Source: Natronobiforma cellulositropha
GTDB lineage: Archaea; Halobacteriota; Halobacteria; Halobacteriales; Natrialbaceae
NCBI RefSeq assembly: GCF_025629245.1
Contig: NZ_JANZXN010000029.1
Coordinates: forward strand, 35,194 to 99,193
DNA length: 64,000 nt
Direction: 5' to 3'
Shown here: positions 56,579 through 64,000 of the stretch, one piece after another
Layout of the letters: the number at the start of each line of letters is the position of its first letter
Position numbering within the stretch: the stretch's first letter is position 1
Made by a program: the position numbers and the translations under genes
The notes under the pieces: model-generated
Databases searched by the model: none
What the model saw: the letters and a program-made list of their open reading frames with translations, nothing else
What the model was told of the DNA's origin: nothing

Positions 56579-56785
56579 CTAGTCGCGCCGGTTCCCGATG
56601 CCGTTCACCGCGGCCGCCCGGGATCGGTAGCCGATCCCGAGCGCATCACACTCTCGACACTCCCAGCGGTACGACCCTCTGAACCCTCGGATCGAAACGA
56701 CACCGCTGCAGTGTCGACAGCGTTTGCGCCGTCGCGACGCTCGCACCCGCTCGAGAATGTCCACAACGTCTCGATTCTCGTTCAT
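56579..56785 (-). CDS. small zinc-ribbon protein
   Basis: A 68-residue basic protein with CRHC (about residues 23-26) and CREC (about 43-46), separated by 16 residues with RGFRGSYRWE, fitting a small zinc ribbon. It probably binds a nucleic acid or acts as an adaptor. The function is unknown; the composition, basic for a haloarchaeon, keeps confidence moderate. Confidence 0.6.
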   Translation of the reverse strand: MNENRDVVDILERVRASRRRKRCRHCSGVVSIRGFRGSYRWECRECDALGIGYRSRAAAVNGIGNRRD

Positions 56786-56901
56786 TCCACCTCTCCCTGT
56801 CAGTCCGTTCGGTATAGGTGTTCCCGTTCGAGAGGGAATACATTATGAGGGCGGCTGTTCACCTCGATCCGAACCGCCGGGAGCGGTTCCCGCTCGAGCC
56901 C

Positions 56902-57849
56902 CTACTCTCCGAGCGGTCGCACCGCCCCGATCATCTCGCTGCCACCCTCGCCGACGGTGCGCCCGCGACAGTGAACGCGGACGTCGGTGCCGTCTGCGTC
57001 GCGGATTCGGTAGGTCTGCTGCCAGCGCTCGCCGGTCGTGAGTGCACACTCGAGCGAGTCACGGACCTCCTCGCGGTCGTCGGGGTGGACGCGTTCGAGC
57101 CACCAGGTGAGGGTCGGTTCGACCGTCTCGGTGTCGAAGCCGAAGGTTTCGGTGAGACCGCGCCACTCGAGGTGGCCGGTCTCGAGGTCGAGTATCCAGA
57201 TGGCGTCGAAGGCTTCGGTGGTGGCGACCTGGAAGCGGCGTTCGCGGTCGGCGAAGCCGCGTTTGGCGCGGCGCTGTTCGACGGCGTTGACGATCCGGTT
57301 GGCGAGGACGGCGTACTGGTCGGTGCCGACTTCCTTCTGGAGGTAGTCGGTGACGCCCGCGGAGATGGCTTCGCTCGCGATTTCTTCGCTGCCTTTGCCC
57401 GTGTAGAGGATGAACGGCATCGTCGGCCAGCGCTCACGGACCCGCTCGAGAAACTGCAGGCCGTCGGTCGGCGGCATGTCGTAGTCGGAGACGACGCACT
57501 CGACGGTGGCGAGGAGACCCTCCTCGAATACGCGGCCGACGTCGGTTTCGGTTTCGACGCGCAGGCGGCCGTTCGCGCGGGTGACGAACGTCGCGGCGAG
57601 CTCGAGGAAGGCGTCGTCGTCGTCGACGTGTAACACACGGATCGGTGTGCTCGGTGGCCGGGACGGTCGGTCCGTCTCGTCGGTCTGTTCGGTCGCTCCC
57701 TCGTCGGTGGACGCTGCTCGAGCCGCTGTCGTCGTACCGCGTTCGTGGCGCTCGTCGCGTGCCGGGGTCTCCCTGTCCGCGGCGTCTTCACGCGCCGGTG
57801 ACTGGTTCTCGTCCGGCCGGTGGCCGTCGGCTCGTTCCCCGTCTCCCAT
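56902..57849 (-). CDS. response regulator receiver-PAS protein
   Basis: A 315-residue protein. An acidic, low-complexity N-terminus (1-70) precedes a receiver domain (about 72-190): acidic pocket VLHVDDDDAF, phospho-acceptor Asp in VVSDYDMPPTDG, Thr in LYTGKGSEE and Lys in YLQKEVG. A PAS domain (about 205-310) follows with FDAIWILDLETGHLEW and WLERVHPDDREEVRDSL. It ends there, with no histidine kinase or DNA-binding part, so it must signal to a separate partner. Confidence 0.88.
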   Translation of the reverse strand: MGDGERADGHRPDENQSPAREDAADRETPARDERHERGTTTAARAASTDEGATEQTDETDRPSRPPSTPIRVLHVDDDDAFLELAATFVTRANGRLRVETETDVGRVFEEGLLATVECVVSDYDMPPTDGLQFLERVRERWPTMPFILYTGKGSEEIASEAISAGVTDYLQKEVGTDQYAVLANRIVNAVEQRRAKRGFADRERRFQVATTEAFDAIWILDLETGHLEWRGLTETFGFDTETVEPTLTWWLERVHPDDREEVRDSLECALTTGERWQQTYRIRDADGTDVRVHCRGRTVGEGGSEMIGAVRPLGE

Positions 57850-58089
57850 CGGTAGCTTCGACCTTTGTTAGCATGCACCATTAAGTGTACTGGCAGTGGC
57901 CGTGACCGAGGTGTGGGAGTCGGTCGCCCGAGTCGGCCGGAATACAGAAGCGGTCGCCCGCACCTTCTCGACTATGCATCGGGTGGGCGCTATGGCGTGG
58001 GTGCTCCGAACCCCGCCTATTCGCCGGTGGATGAGACCGTCTCCTCTCGAGGGCGTACCGAGACGACCGTCTCGAACTCAGGGGGTTCG

Positions 58090-58335
58090 ATGATCGAACG
58101 GCTTCCGCGGCCGACGCGGACGCACCTGTATCACGTCGTCGGTCTCGGACTTCGTCTCTACGTCGCGTCGCTCGTCATCGTGGGTCTCTACAGTCTCCTG
58201 TGGCTGGCCGAAATCGCGGGGTACGTCGACGAGCGGACGCTCGGTGCCATCTGGCTCGCCATCGCAGCGATGGGGACGGTGTTTCTCGTCCTCTTGATCC
58301 CGCTCTACTACACCAGTCGCTCCGGCGCTCGATGA
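58090..58335 (+). CDS. small two-helix membrane protein
   Basis: An 81-residue protein starting MIERLPRPTRTHLYHVVGLG, with helices at about residues 17-39 and 50-73 (LYVASLVIVGLYSLLWLAEI and AIAAMGTVFLVLLIPLYYT). The ATG at 58090 is preferred because earlier in-frame codons give a Ser/Gly/Arg-rich leader. No family is recognised. Confidence 0.65.
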   Translation: MIERLPRPTRTHLYHVVGLGLRLYVASLVIVGLYSLLWLAEIAGYVDERTLGAIWLAIAAMGTVFLVLLIPLYYTSRSGAR

Positions 58336-58463
58336 GCACAGAACCGTACACGAATATATAATATTATCTCTGAAGACGATAATTTTAAATCAGTGAGTGA
58401 TGTTCTCGAGAGTACGGTCGCCCTGGAAAACCGTACGCAGTCGTCGCCCTCTCGTCGACGACG

Positions 58464-58808
58464 GTGCGTATCCGCGGCGAATCGGGTTACGATGAGATAC
58501 GAATCACTGCGTCTGGGACGATACTCGAGTGTGCTGCGGAGACTCGTCTGGAACCGGTCGCTCGAGAGACAGCGTCGCGTCCGGTGGTGGCGACGATGAG
58601 CCGGGCAGTCGACGTCCAGCTCGATCTCGAGGCGGACGGTGGCGTCGAGGTCGAGGCGGTCGATGTCGACAGCGACGAACCGGAATCGTCGGACTCACGC
58701 CAACGATGCCCGGTGTGTCACACGCCGCTCTCGGTCGTGACGACGGTCGGACCGCTCGAACACTACGCCTCGCCGTGTGGCTGTCGGTTCGTGAGCACTG
58801 ACTTCTGA
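58464..58808 (+). CDS. small zinc-ribbon protein with uncertain start
   Basis: The C-terminus holds RCPVCHTPLS and SPCGCRFVSTDF, a likely zinc ribbon, preceded by an acidic stretch (VEVEAVDVDSDEPE). The start could be GTG 58464 (114 residues) or ATG 58596 (70 residues, with GGTGGTG upstream). The frame stays open and protein-like back to a TGA at 58398, and a TATA-rich stretch lies at 58352-58392, so the true N-terminus may be longer, or disrupted by a frameshift. Confidence 0.55.
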   Translation: MRIRGESGYDEIRITASGTILECAAETRLEPVARETASRPVVATMSRAVDVQLDLEADGGVEVEAVDVDSDEPESSDSRQRCPVCHTPLSVVTTVGPLEHYASPCGCRFVSTDF

Positions 58809-58844
58809 TCGGTCGTCGCGAGAGCGCTGTTTTCGTCCCGTCTC

Positions 58845-59588
58845 TCACCGAGTCCGCGCGTAGCGCGCCGTCAGTACGAGCGCCAGTACGCCGACGGCGA
58901 GTGCGTGTCCGAAGCCGGGTATCGCGTCGGCGTCGTCACCCGTCGGTGGTTCGTCTTCGGCCAGCGTCACACCCTCGGGACTCCCGTCGTCGCTCGCGTC
59001 GTCGGGTTCGCCGCCGTCGACGTGGACGGTCGCCTCGCGCGTCATCGTGGCCTGGCGAATCTCGGAGACGAGCGTCGCCTGTGAGCCGACGATCGAGACC
59101 GTCGCGCTCGTCGGCTCCGCATCGGCTGCGACGGCGAGGGTGACTGTCGCGACGGGTTCGGTTCCCGTCGCCCCGTCGCCTGCGGGCACCCGCTTCTGGC
59201 TGATCCACGCGCTCGCGTTCTCTTCGTCGACGTTCGTCCGGACCTCGAGGTCGCTCCCGTCGCCGGCGAGAAACGGCCCGGGGTCGATCGCCACCGGTAT
59301 CAGTGCGTCGCTGTCGGTTTCGACGGCGAGGGCCGCGTCCCCGACGCCCTCGCCGCTCCAGCCTCCGTGCGTGCTCATCACGACCTCGAGTGTGACCGTC
59401 TCACCGGGGTCGGCGTCGACCTCGTCCGGCTCGACGTAAAAGAGCGCGACGTTGTCGCCGGCCGTCACCGGGACGCTCGCGAACGCGGTCCCGAAGAGGA
59501 GGAGGACGACGAGACAGAGACGGGCGGCGGTGCGCGCCCTCGAGTGTTCGGCCGGTCGCTGGGTCTCGGCACGTGGTGACGTTCCCAT
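58845..59588 (-). CDS. secreted cohesin-like PGF-CTERM protein
   Basis: A 247-residue protein. A signal sequence (LCLVVLLLFGTAFASVPVTA, about 25-44) leads into a cohesin-type beta sandwich (NVALFYVEPDEVDADPGETV and VGDAALAVETDSDALIPVAI), an Asp/Pro-rich linker and a C-terminal PGF-CTERM tail: PGFGHALAVGVLALVLTARY with final Arg residues. Archaeosortase A would cut and lipid-anchor it. It is the last gene of a three-gene operon, 5 bases after the P19-like gene; the ATG at 59588 is preferred to a GTG at 59597. Confidence 0.85.
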   Translation of the reverse strand: MGTSPRAETQRPAEHSRARTAARLCLVVLLLFGTAFASVPVTAGDNVALFYVEPDEVDADPGETVTLEVVMSTHGGWSGEGVGDAALAVETDSDALIPVAIDPGPFLAGDGSDLEVRTNVDEENASAWISQKRVPAGDGATGTEPVATVTLAVAADAEPTSATVSIVGSQATLVSEIRQATMTREATVHVDGGEPDDASDDGSPEGVTLAEDEPPTGDDADAIPGFGHALAVGVLALVLTARYARTR

Positions 59589-59593
59589 CGTAC

Positions 59594-60841
59594 TCACCCC
59601 AGTTCGGGGACGCGCAGTTCGATCGGTTCCATCCGGAGGAACGCGGTTTCGTACCCCTGATGACGGGCGACTTGCGGTGGTGTCTCGACCGTGAGCGTCA
59701 GTTCGTCACCGGGTTCGACGTCTTCCAGTGCCCTCCCGTAGTGGAGACCGAACTCGTCGTCGAGCGTCTGCTCGAGTGGTCCCCGCTGGACGGTCGTCCC
59801 GTCTCGCTCGAGTCGGACGTCGAGTGCCATGTCGGCGAGCGGGACCCGGTTGTAGGGCGTCCGGGGCGACACGAGGAGGTAACGCTCGTCGGCGAAGCGA
59901 CTCCCAGCCTCGAGCACCGTGAGCACGAACGTCGCGTCACCGCTCTGTGGGTACGCGCCGTCTGCGGTGAGCAGGTGCGTCCCGGGATAGTCGCCGCTGG
60001 CCGGGAGCGCCGAGAACGGAACGTGTGCGTGAGCGTGTCCCCCGGTGTCGCCGTGGTGGTTGTGGCCGTCATCGTGGTGGTGGTCGTCGCCGTGGTGCTG
60101 GCTGTCTCCGTGGCCGGCGTGGTCCATCGGCTCGAGCGCACCAGAGCGACCCCAGACGGCTTCGTCGAGGTACTCGACACCGCCGACGACTTCCTCGACG
60201 AACGCCTCGTCGTAGTCGAACTCGAAGGTGGCGCGGCCGCCGTCGGTGAAGCGACCCGCCAGTGCACCGGTCCGCTCGACACCCAGTGGCGGCAGACTCA
60301 CCTCGACCGTGTAGGTGCCGAACGACTCGAGCGGGACGTTGTCGCCGAAGTGGACGCCCATCTCCTGTGAGATCATCGTCCACGGGAGGCGGGGCGTGCC
60401 GACGGGCTCGCCGTCGCGCTCGAGTCTAATCTCCGCCCCGGAATCGAGCGGGATGACGGTTCCGGTCGCTTCGTCCCAGACGGTGAACATCATGTGGACG
60501 CCGAGATCGCTATCGGGTTCGACCGGCACCGTCTCGGTCCCGTCGACGAGCCAGAACGGGTGTGGATACGAGAGCATCGACGCGAGCGTGTACTCGCCCG
60601 CCTCGAGCGGTTCGAGGACGCGCATCGCCTCCCGATGGGTCGGGACGTAGACCGCCTCCGGCGGGTCCTCGACCCTCGGGAACGCCGGAACGGCGTCGGT
60701 GCCGTCGTCTTCGGCGAGACAGCCGGTGACCGCAACGAGGCCGGCCGCGGCTCCCGCGCGCGAGAGAAATCCGCGCCGATTCGTCCGATACTGTCGCGGT
60801 TTTCGCTCGCGAGTCGCGTTCGAGTCGTCGTTTCGTGTCAT
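59594..60841 (-). CDS. P19/Tp34-like metal-binding Tat lipoprotein with His-rich linker
   Basis: A 415-residue protein. Tat signal NRRGFLSRAG (21-30) and lipobox AVTGC (Cys41) anchor it outside. Residues about 60-210 resemble the periplasmic iron protein P19/Tp34: PHPFWLVDG, then EMGVHFGDNVPLESFGTYTV with a likely metal ligand His. A His-rich linker (about 238-273) with some fifteen His leads to a second, related half: EFGLHYGRALEDVEPGDELT. Ferrous iron, copper or zinc are possible ligands; the metal cannot be told from the sequence. It starts 19 bases after the DyP-like gene. Confidence 0.75.
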   Translation of the reverse strand: MTRNDDSNATRERKPRQYRTNRRGFLSRAGAAAGLVAVTGCLAEDDGTDAVPAFPRVEDPPEAVYVPTHREAMRVLEPLEAGEYTLASMLSYPHPFWLVDGTETVPVEPDSDLGVHMMFTVWDEATGTVIPLDSGAEIRLERDGEPVGTPRLPWTMISQEMGVHFGDNVPLESFGTYTVEVSLPPLGVERTGALAGRFTDGGRATFEFDYDEAFVEEVVGGVEYLDEAVWGRSGALEPMDHAGHGDSQHHGDDHHHDDGHNHHGDTGGHAHAHVPFSALPASGDYPGTHLLTADGAYPQSGDATFVLTVLEAGSRFADERYLLVSPRTPYNRVPLADMALDVRLERDGTTVQRGPLEQTLDDEFGLHYGRALEDVEPGDELTLTVETPPQVARHQGYETAFLRMEPIELRVPELG

Positions 60842-60860
60842 CGTTTGTGGCAAATATTTC

Positions 60861-62138
60861 CTACTCGGTCGTGGGTGCACTCGGAGGGAGTGCGCGGTGT
60901 TTACGCGGCGGCACGAGGTAGTTCCCGCGACGGTCGACGAACAGATACTGAAGGATCCCGTTGTTGAGGACGGTCCCAACGCCGCTTCCTGCCAGGTCCG
61001 TCCCGTTCATCGCCTCGCGGACGCGACCGAACTCCTCGACCGTTCGCTGCAGCGAGAGAAAGTGCAAGCCCGGCACGTCGCCGTCGACGGTGTTGAAATC
61101 CCGGCGCAACAGTAACGGCTGGCCGTCCTCCCTGGCGCGTGCGGCCTTCTGTGCGTGGCCGACGACCCCGCGCCGGCGCGCGTCGTTCGCCGTCGCCTCG
61201 ATGCGTTCGCTCGTCAGTCCGCTCGAGTCGCCGAGGCGCTCACCGACCTCACCGACCAACCCCTCGTCGGCGTGTTCGGGACTGAACAGCTTCGCGACGC
61301 GCTGGGCGTGGCTGTCCTGTTCGAACCAGACGTCTAGCTGGAGGGTCATCGAGGAGACGTGCTGGGTGGTTCCACCCGCGAACGGACCCTCCGTGATCGT
61401 CACGCGGTCCTCGCTCGCCTGGCTCTCGCGGAAGCCGGAGCGAAAGCCCATGAAGAAGGGCGCGTCCTCGGGAACCGCGTCGGGGACGGCCGGGAGGTCC
61501 GTCTCCGCCGCTGGTAATCCGGGTCCGACGAATCCCGTCCGCCGGAGTGCGCCCTCACGCTCGAACACGCTCGAGAGGTCCACCTCGACGGAAATACCGT
61601 TGAGCGTCTCGACCTCGCCGAACAGCGCCTCTTCGGCGGCGAGGACGGCCGACGCGTGGTCGCTCGCGAGGTGGACCAGCGCGTCGAACTCGTCGACTTC
61701 TGGGTCCTCCCGCTCGGTGAGCGCCGTCGGTGCTGGCAGGTCGACGCCCGCTGGCGGCTCACCCAGCCGCTCGAAGTAGGCGTGGCTGTAGCCGACCGTG
61801 AACACCAGGCCCGAGGCACCCCACTCGAACGCACGCTCGAGCGTTCGCAGGCTCGATTCGACCGTCTCGCGGTCCTCGGTGGTCGGTTCCCCGCGCAGGG
61901 AGAGCGCGAGCAGTACGTGGTGTTCCGGCGGGCGGACGTTGCCGTGGTCGTCACGTTCGAGTACCCCGTTCCAGGCGTGCTGGCGTCCGGGAAGCGTACG
62001 CTGGTCGTCCGTCCCCCGCGGGATCTCGTCGTCACCACTCCGTTCGAGGCAGGCGCTCAGCGCACCCGCGCCGCCGACGGCGACCGCCGTGCGGAGGTAG
62101 GCTCGCCGCGAGAGGTCCGTCCGCTCGAGGAGACTCAC
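60861..62138 (-). CDS. DyP/EfeB-like Tat lipoprotein lacking the canonical GxxDG aspartate
   Basis: A 425-residue protein with a GTG start. Tat signal SRRAYLRTA (10-18) and lipobox LSAC (Cys30) place it on the outer face. The body follows the Dyp-type peroxidase order: GFRSGFRES near residue 229 where GFRDG is expected, VSSMTLQLDVWFEQDSHAQR, a possible heme-ligand His in VVGHAQKAAR, and LLLRRDF with GLHFLSLQRTVEEFGRV. The catalytic Asp is replaced by Ser. EfeB-like enzymes take part in iron uptake from heme or ferrous iron; this one may have lost peroxidase activity. Confidence 0.8.
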   Translation of the reverse strand: MSLLERTDLSRRAYLRTAVAVGGAGALSACLERSGDDEIPRGTDDQRTLPGRQHAWNGVLERDDHGNVRPPEHHVLLALSLRGEPTTEDRETVESSLRTLERAFEWGASGLVFTVGYSHAYFERLGEPPAGVDLPAPTALTEREDPEVDEFDALVHLASDHASAVLAAEEALFGEVETLNGISVEVDLSSVFEREGALRRTGFVGPGLPAAETDLPAVPDAVPEDAPFFMGFRSGFRESQASEDRVTITEGPFAGGTTQHVSSMTLQLDVWFEQDSHAQRVAKLFSPEHADEGLVGEVGERLGDSSGLTSERIEATANDARRRGVVGHAQKAARAREDGQPLLLRRDFNTVDGDVPGLHFLSLQRTVEEFGRVREAMNGTDLAGSGVGTVLNNGILQYLFVDRRGNYLVPPRKHRALPPSAPTTE

Positions 62139-62419
62139 TACCGGGATGGCTCGGGGCGAACGAGTAAAACCGTGTCTACTTCCGCCCGTACGTCGCTTGC
62201 TGTGTCCGGGTGAACTGGCGCTAATTTCCGCTCACGGGGGACGAGCGATCCGTATCGTTGCACACCGGCACTCGATCCTCCGTCACAGCTCGAGGTTAAT
62301 ATTGCCGGTTGCGGGGTGACAGGTGAAAATTTGCACCGACCGGCGTCAACCGCCGAAATTTACCGCATCGGCGGGGGAGAACCGCCATCTATTAACCGTT
62401 CGACTTTCGAGGGAGGTTC
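62139..62419. other. divergent control region of the surface metal/redox cluster
   Basis: This region separates the leftward DyP/P19/cohesin operon from the rightward propeller gene. The leftward TATA-like GGTTTTACTC lies at about 62163-62172. The segment 62296-62395 contains several CCGGCG/CGGCGG units and AAATTT pairs (62328, 62358) that could be operator sites; no known iron-repressor box was recognised. Confidence 0.35.
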
Positions 62420-63667
62420 ATGACGAGACAGGTAACACGACGAAACGTGCTACAGGCTGGAGCGGTCGCGGGGGGCATCGCTCTCGCCGGGTGTGCGTCG
62501 TCGCTGACCGGCGGCGACCCGGGCTACGAGATCTGGGCACTCGACCAGGGACGGAACATCGTCTACATCTACGAACCCGAGGAAGACGGCGACTCCTTCG
62601 AGGAGGTAGACAGCATCGACTTCAACGAGTACGAGGCGGAGGTACCGCACATGATCGCGTACTCCTCGGACTACGAGTACGCCGCCATCGCCTGTACGGC
62701 CGGGCAGAAGACGGTCGTCGTCCGCACCGAGGACAAGGAGGTCGTCGAGGTCCTCGAAACCGGCGGCGGATCGCACATGGCTGGCTTCTCGCCGGACGAC
62801 GAGTACATCCACGTCGACGTCATCGGCGAGAACAAGATCGTTCGCATCGACGCCGACCTCGACGACGAGGAGTTCGAGATCGTCGACGAGATCGTCATCG
62901 CCGAGAGCGACGCCGCGGCCGACCACGGCGGCGACTTCGAGAACCGCAACCCGATCTGTCACTCGTTCACGCAGGACGAGCGCTACTCGTATCACACGCT
63001 CGGCCCGAGCTACAACAACGCCGGTCTCGTCATCGTCGACCACGACGACTTCTCGATCGAGAAGATCTTCCACGGCGACGACGACGGCATCCCGACCAAC
63101 TGTGGGACGATGCCTCACCCGACCGAGTCGAAGTTCTACCTCACTGCCGGCCTGCCGGCGGAGAACGTCGAGGACGGCGTCGGTGAGTACTACATCTTCG
63201 ACACCGAAGACCACACACTGATCGACCAGGGATCGACCGGCGGCGTCGACGCCCACGGCTTCTGGTTCACCACCGACGGCGAGGAACTGTGGGTGCTCAA
63301 CCGACAGACCGACGACGGGATCATCCTCGATCCCGACACCGACGACGTCATCGACGAGATCGACGACTACGGACGCGCCCCGGACATCATGTGGGCCTCG
63401 CCCGACGGCGAGTTCATGTTCGTCACCCTGCGCGGTCCCGAGCAGCAGTCGGGTAGCCCGCACGCCGCGAGCGGTGAGACGCCCGGATTTACCGTCCTCG
63501 ACGTCGAGGACCGCGAGATCGTCGAACTGATCGAACCCGACTCGATCGACAACTACAGCGAGGAAGACATCGAAGACGACGACGTCGCCACCCCCGATTT
63601 CCACGGCATCGGCGTCCGCCCGCTCGGCGACTACAGCACGGGCATCCCGACCTCGCCGCCGTTCTGA
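62420..63667 (+). CDS. Tat lipoprotein with seven-bladed beta-propeller (YncE-like)
   Basis: A 415-residue protein with Tat signal TRRNVLQAG (6-14) and lipobox IALAGC (Cys25). The mature part has repeated blade strands such as YEIWALDQGRNIVYIYEPEE, HMAGFSPDDEYIHVDVIGEN and PDIMWASPDGEFMFVTLRGP, as in YncE-type propellers. It probably binds a metal, redox partner or ligand outside. It is divergent from the DyP/P19-like operon with 281 bases between them and has GGGAGG before the ATG, so it may be part of the same surface system. Confidence 0.85.
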   Translation: MTRQVTRRNVLQAGAVAGGIALAGCASSLTGGDPGYEIWALDQGRNIVYIYEPEEDGDSFEEVDSIDFNEYEAEVPHMIAYSSDYEYAAIACTAGQKTVVVRTEDKEVVEVLETGGGSHMAGFSPDDEYIHVDVIGENKIVRIDADLDDEEFEIVDEIVIAESDAAADHGGDFENRNPICHSFTQDERYSYHTLGPSYNNAGLVIVDHDDFSIEKIFHGDDDGIPTNCGTMPHPTESKFYLTAGLPAENVEDGVGEYYIFDTEDHTLIDQGSTGGVDAHGFWFTTDGEELWVLNRQTDDGIILDPDTDDVIDEIDDYGRAPDIMWASPDGEFMFVTLRGPEQQSGSPHAASGETPGFTVLDVEDREIVELIEPDSIDNYSEEDIEDDDVATPDFHGIGVRPLGDYSTGIPTSPPF

Positions 63668-63788
63668 GCTTTTCTTCTTCTCGAGACGACGCGAAGTGGG
63701 GGCGTTCGGCCGGGTGGAACGTGAGCGACTACTCCTCGGCATGGGAGAACTGGTTCGGAACATCATTATGGGATGAGCAGGCGCGAAA

Positions 63789-63808
63789 CCTCGCGCTTTA
63801 GCGCGGGG
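63789..63808 (+). repeat. transposon-end hairpin
   Basis: CCTCGCGC-TTTA-GCGCGGGG forms an eight-pair stem (one G-T) with a TTTA loop, extended by outer GCGCG/CGCGC pairs. Such TTTAGC hairpins are typical of haloarchaeal IS200/IS605-type element ends. It is 114 bases upstream of the tnpB start, so it is the left end or the tail of a neighbouring copy. Confidence 0.5.
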
Positions 63809-63921
63809 ATACGCGCCGTCACTGGATGACGCCACCCACCGATGACTGCACGGCTGGGTATTCCACGCCAACCACTACCTTTAATATGAAAGGTCCCATA
63901 AGTTCTTATGAACACAGTACA

Positions 63922-64000
63922 ATGCTGGAGACAACCCGCACCTATCGAGCGAAAATCGGCAACCACTCCCAAGTGAGTGACGACCTCGATGACTGCGGGC
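63922..64000 (+). CDS. tnpB: TnpB-family RNA-guided endonuclease (3' part outside window)
   Basis: Only 26 codons are visible: MLETTRTYRAKIGNHSQVSD then DLDDCG. This matches the N-terminus common to haloarchaeal IS1341-type TnpB proteins (MLETTRTY.A.I.NHSQV.DDLD..G). TnpB is a guide-RNA-directed DNA nuclease of IS200/IS605 elements; its guide RNA would be encoded at the unseen 3' end. Upstream are a TATA-like CTTTAATATG (about 63879) and a CATAAGTTCTTATG palindrome (63897-63910). No tnpA is visible on the left. Confidence 0.8.
   Translation, partial: MLETTRTYRAKIGNHSQVSDDLDDCG

Noticed and set aside
62450..63871. Antisense open frame of 473 codons opposite the beta-propeller lipoprotein
   Set aside because: The sense strand has a Tat signal, lipobox, Shine-Dalgarno and propeller repeats; the antisense product is a low-complexity Val/Asp-rich mirror.

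Overview
The window is chromosomal DNA of a halophilic archaeon (class Halobacteria, possibly Natrialbales, though I cannot fix the genus). The evidence is very high GC coding DNA, strongly acidic proteins, the archaeal S10/spc-type ribosomal gene order with S4e, L32e, L19e and RNase P component 1, TATA-type promoters with many leaderless starts, Tat lipoproteins, a PGF-CTERM protein, HalOD1 and bacterio-opsin-activator type regulators, and a CoxA/CoxC fusion.

Layout. 1-4584: two tandem paralogous proteins with a caspase/CHAT-like His/Cys C-terminal domain, each followed by a convergent 44-residue single-helix protein. 4830-10178: a GTPBP1-type GTPase, then a leftward block with methenyl-H4MPT cyclohydrolase, a CopZ-like protein, a thiamine-binding-family protein and three regulators. 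10282-10691: tRNA-Gly with two extra copies of its 3' end. 11069-25513: the ribosomal superoperon (SPOUT methyltransferase, L3 to L15, SecY). 25625-28855: UspA, a small Tat lipoprotein, an orphan NuoCD fusion and MobA. 28972-35674: an aa3-type cytochrome oxidase region. 36074-37489: an amphi-Trp protein, a hypothetical protein and adenylate kinase.

37546-51171 is an accessory block, with visibly lower GC in places, sitting between adk and the DUF106/cmk/cbf5 genes that adk commonly neighbours in archaea. It holds a two-gene operon of unknown function whose products share a domain, and five tandem large proteins with a pilin-like N-terminus and beta-helix/adhesin-like ectodomains. 51493-55701: Oxa1/YidC-like protein, Cmk, Cbf5, an SCP2-type thiolase and its DUF35 Zn-ribbon partner. 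55743-58808: tRNA-Pro and small regulatory or unknown genes. 58845-63667: a surface cluster of a PGF-CTERM cohesin-like protein, a P19-like metal-binding lipoprotein with a His-rich linker, a DyP/EfeB-like lipoprotein, and a beta-propeller lipoprotein. The window ends inside a TnpB gene of the IS200/IS605 group.

The most interesting parts are the duplicated CHAT-like/44-aa cassette, the unknown 801/320-aa operon, the five-gene pilin-like array, and the DyP-like protein that lacks the canonical GxxDG aspartate. All family names come from motif reading by eye; no database search was run.
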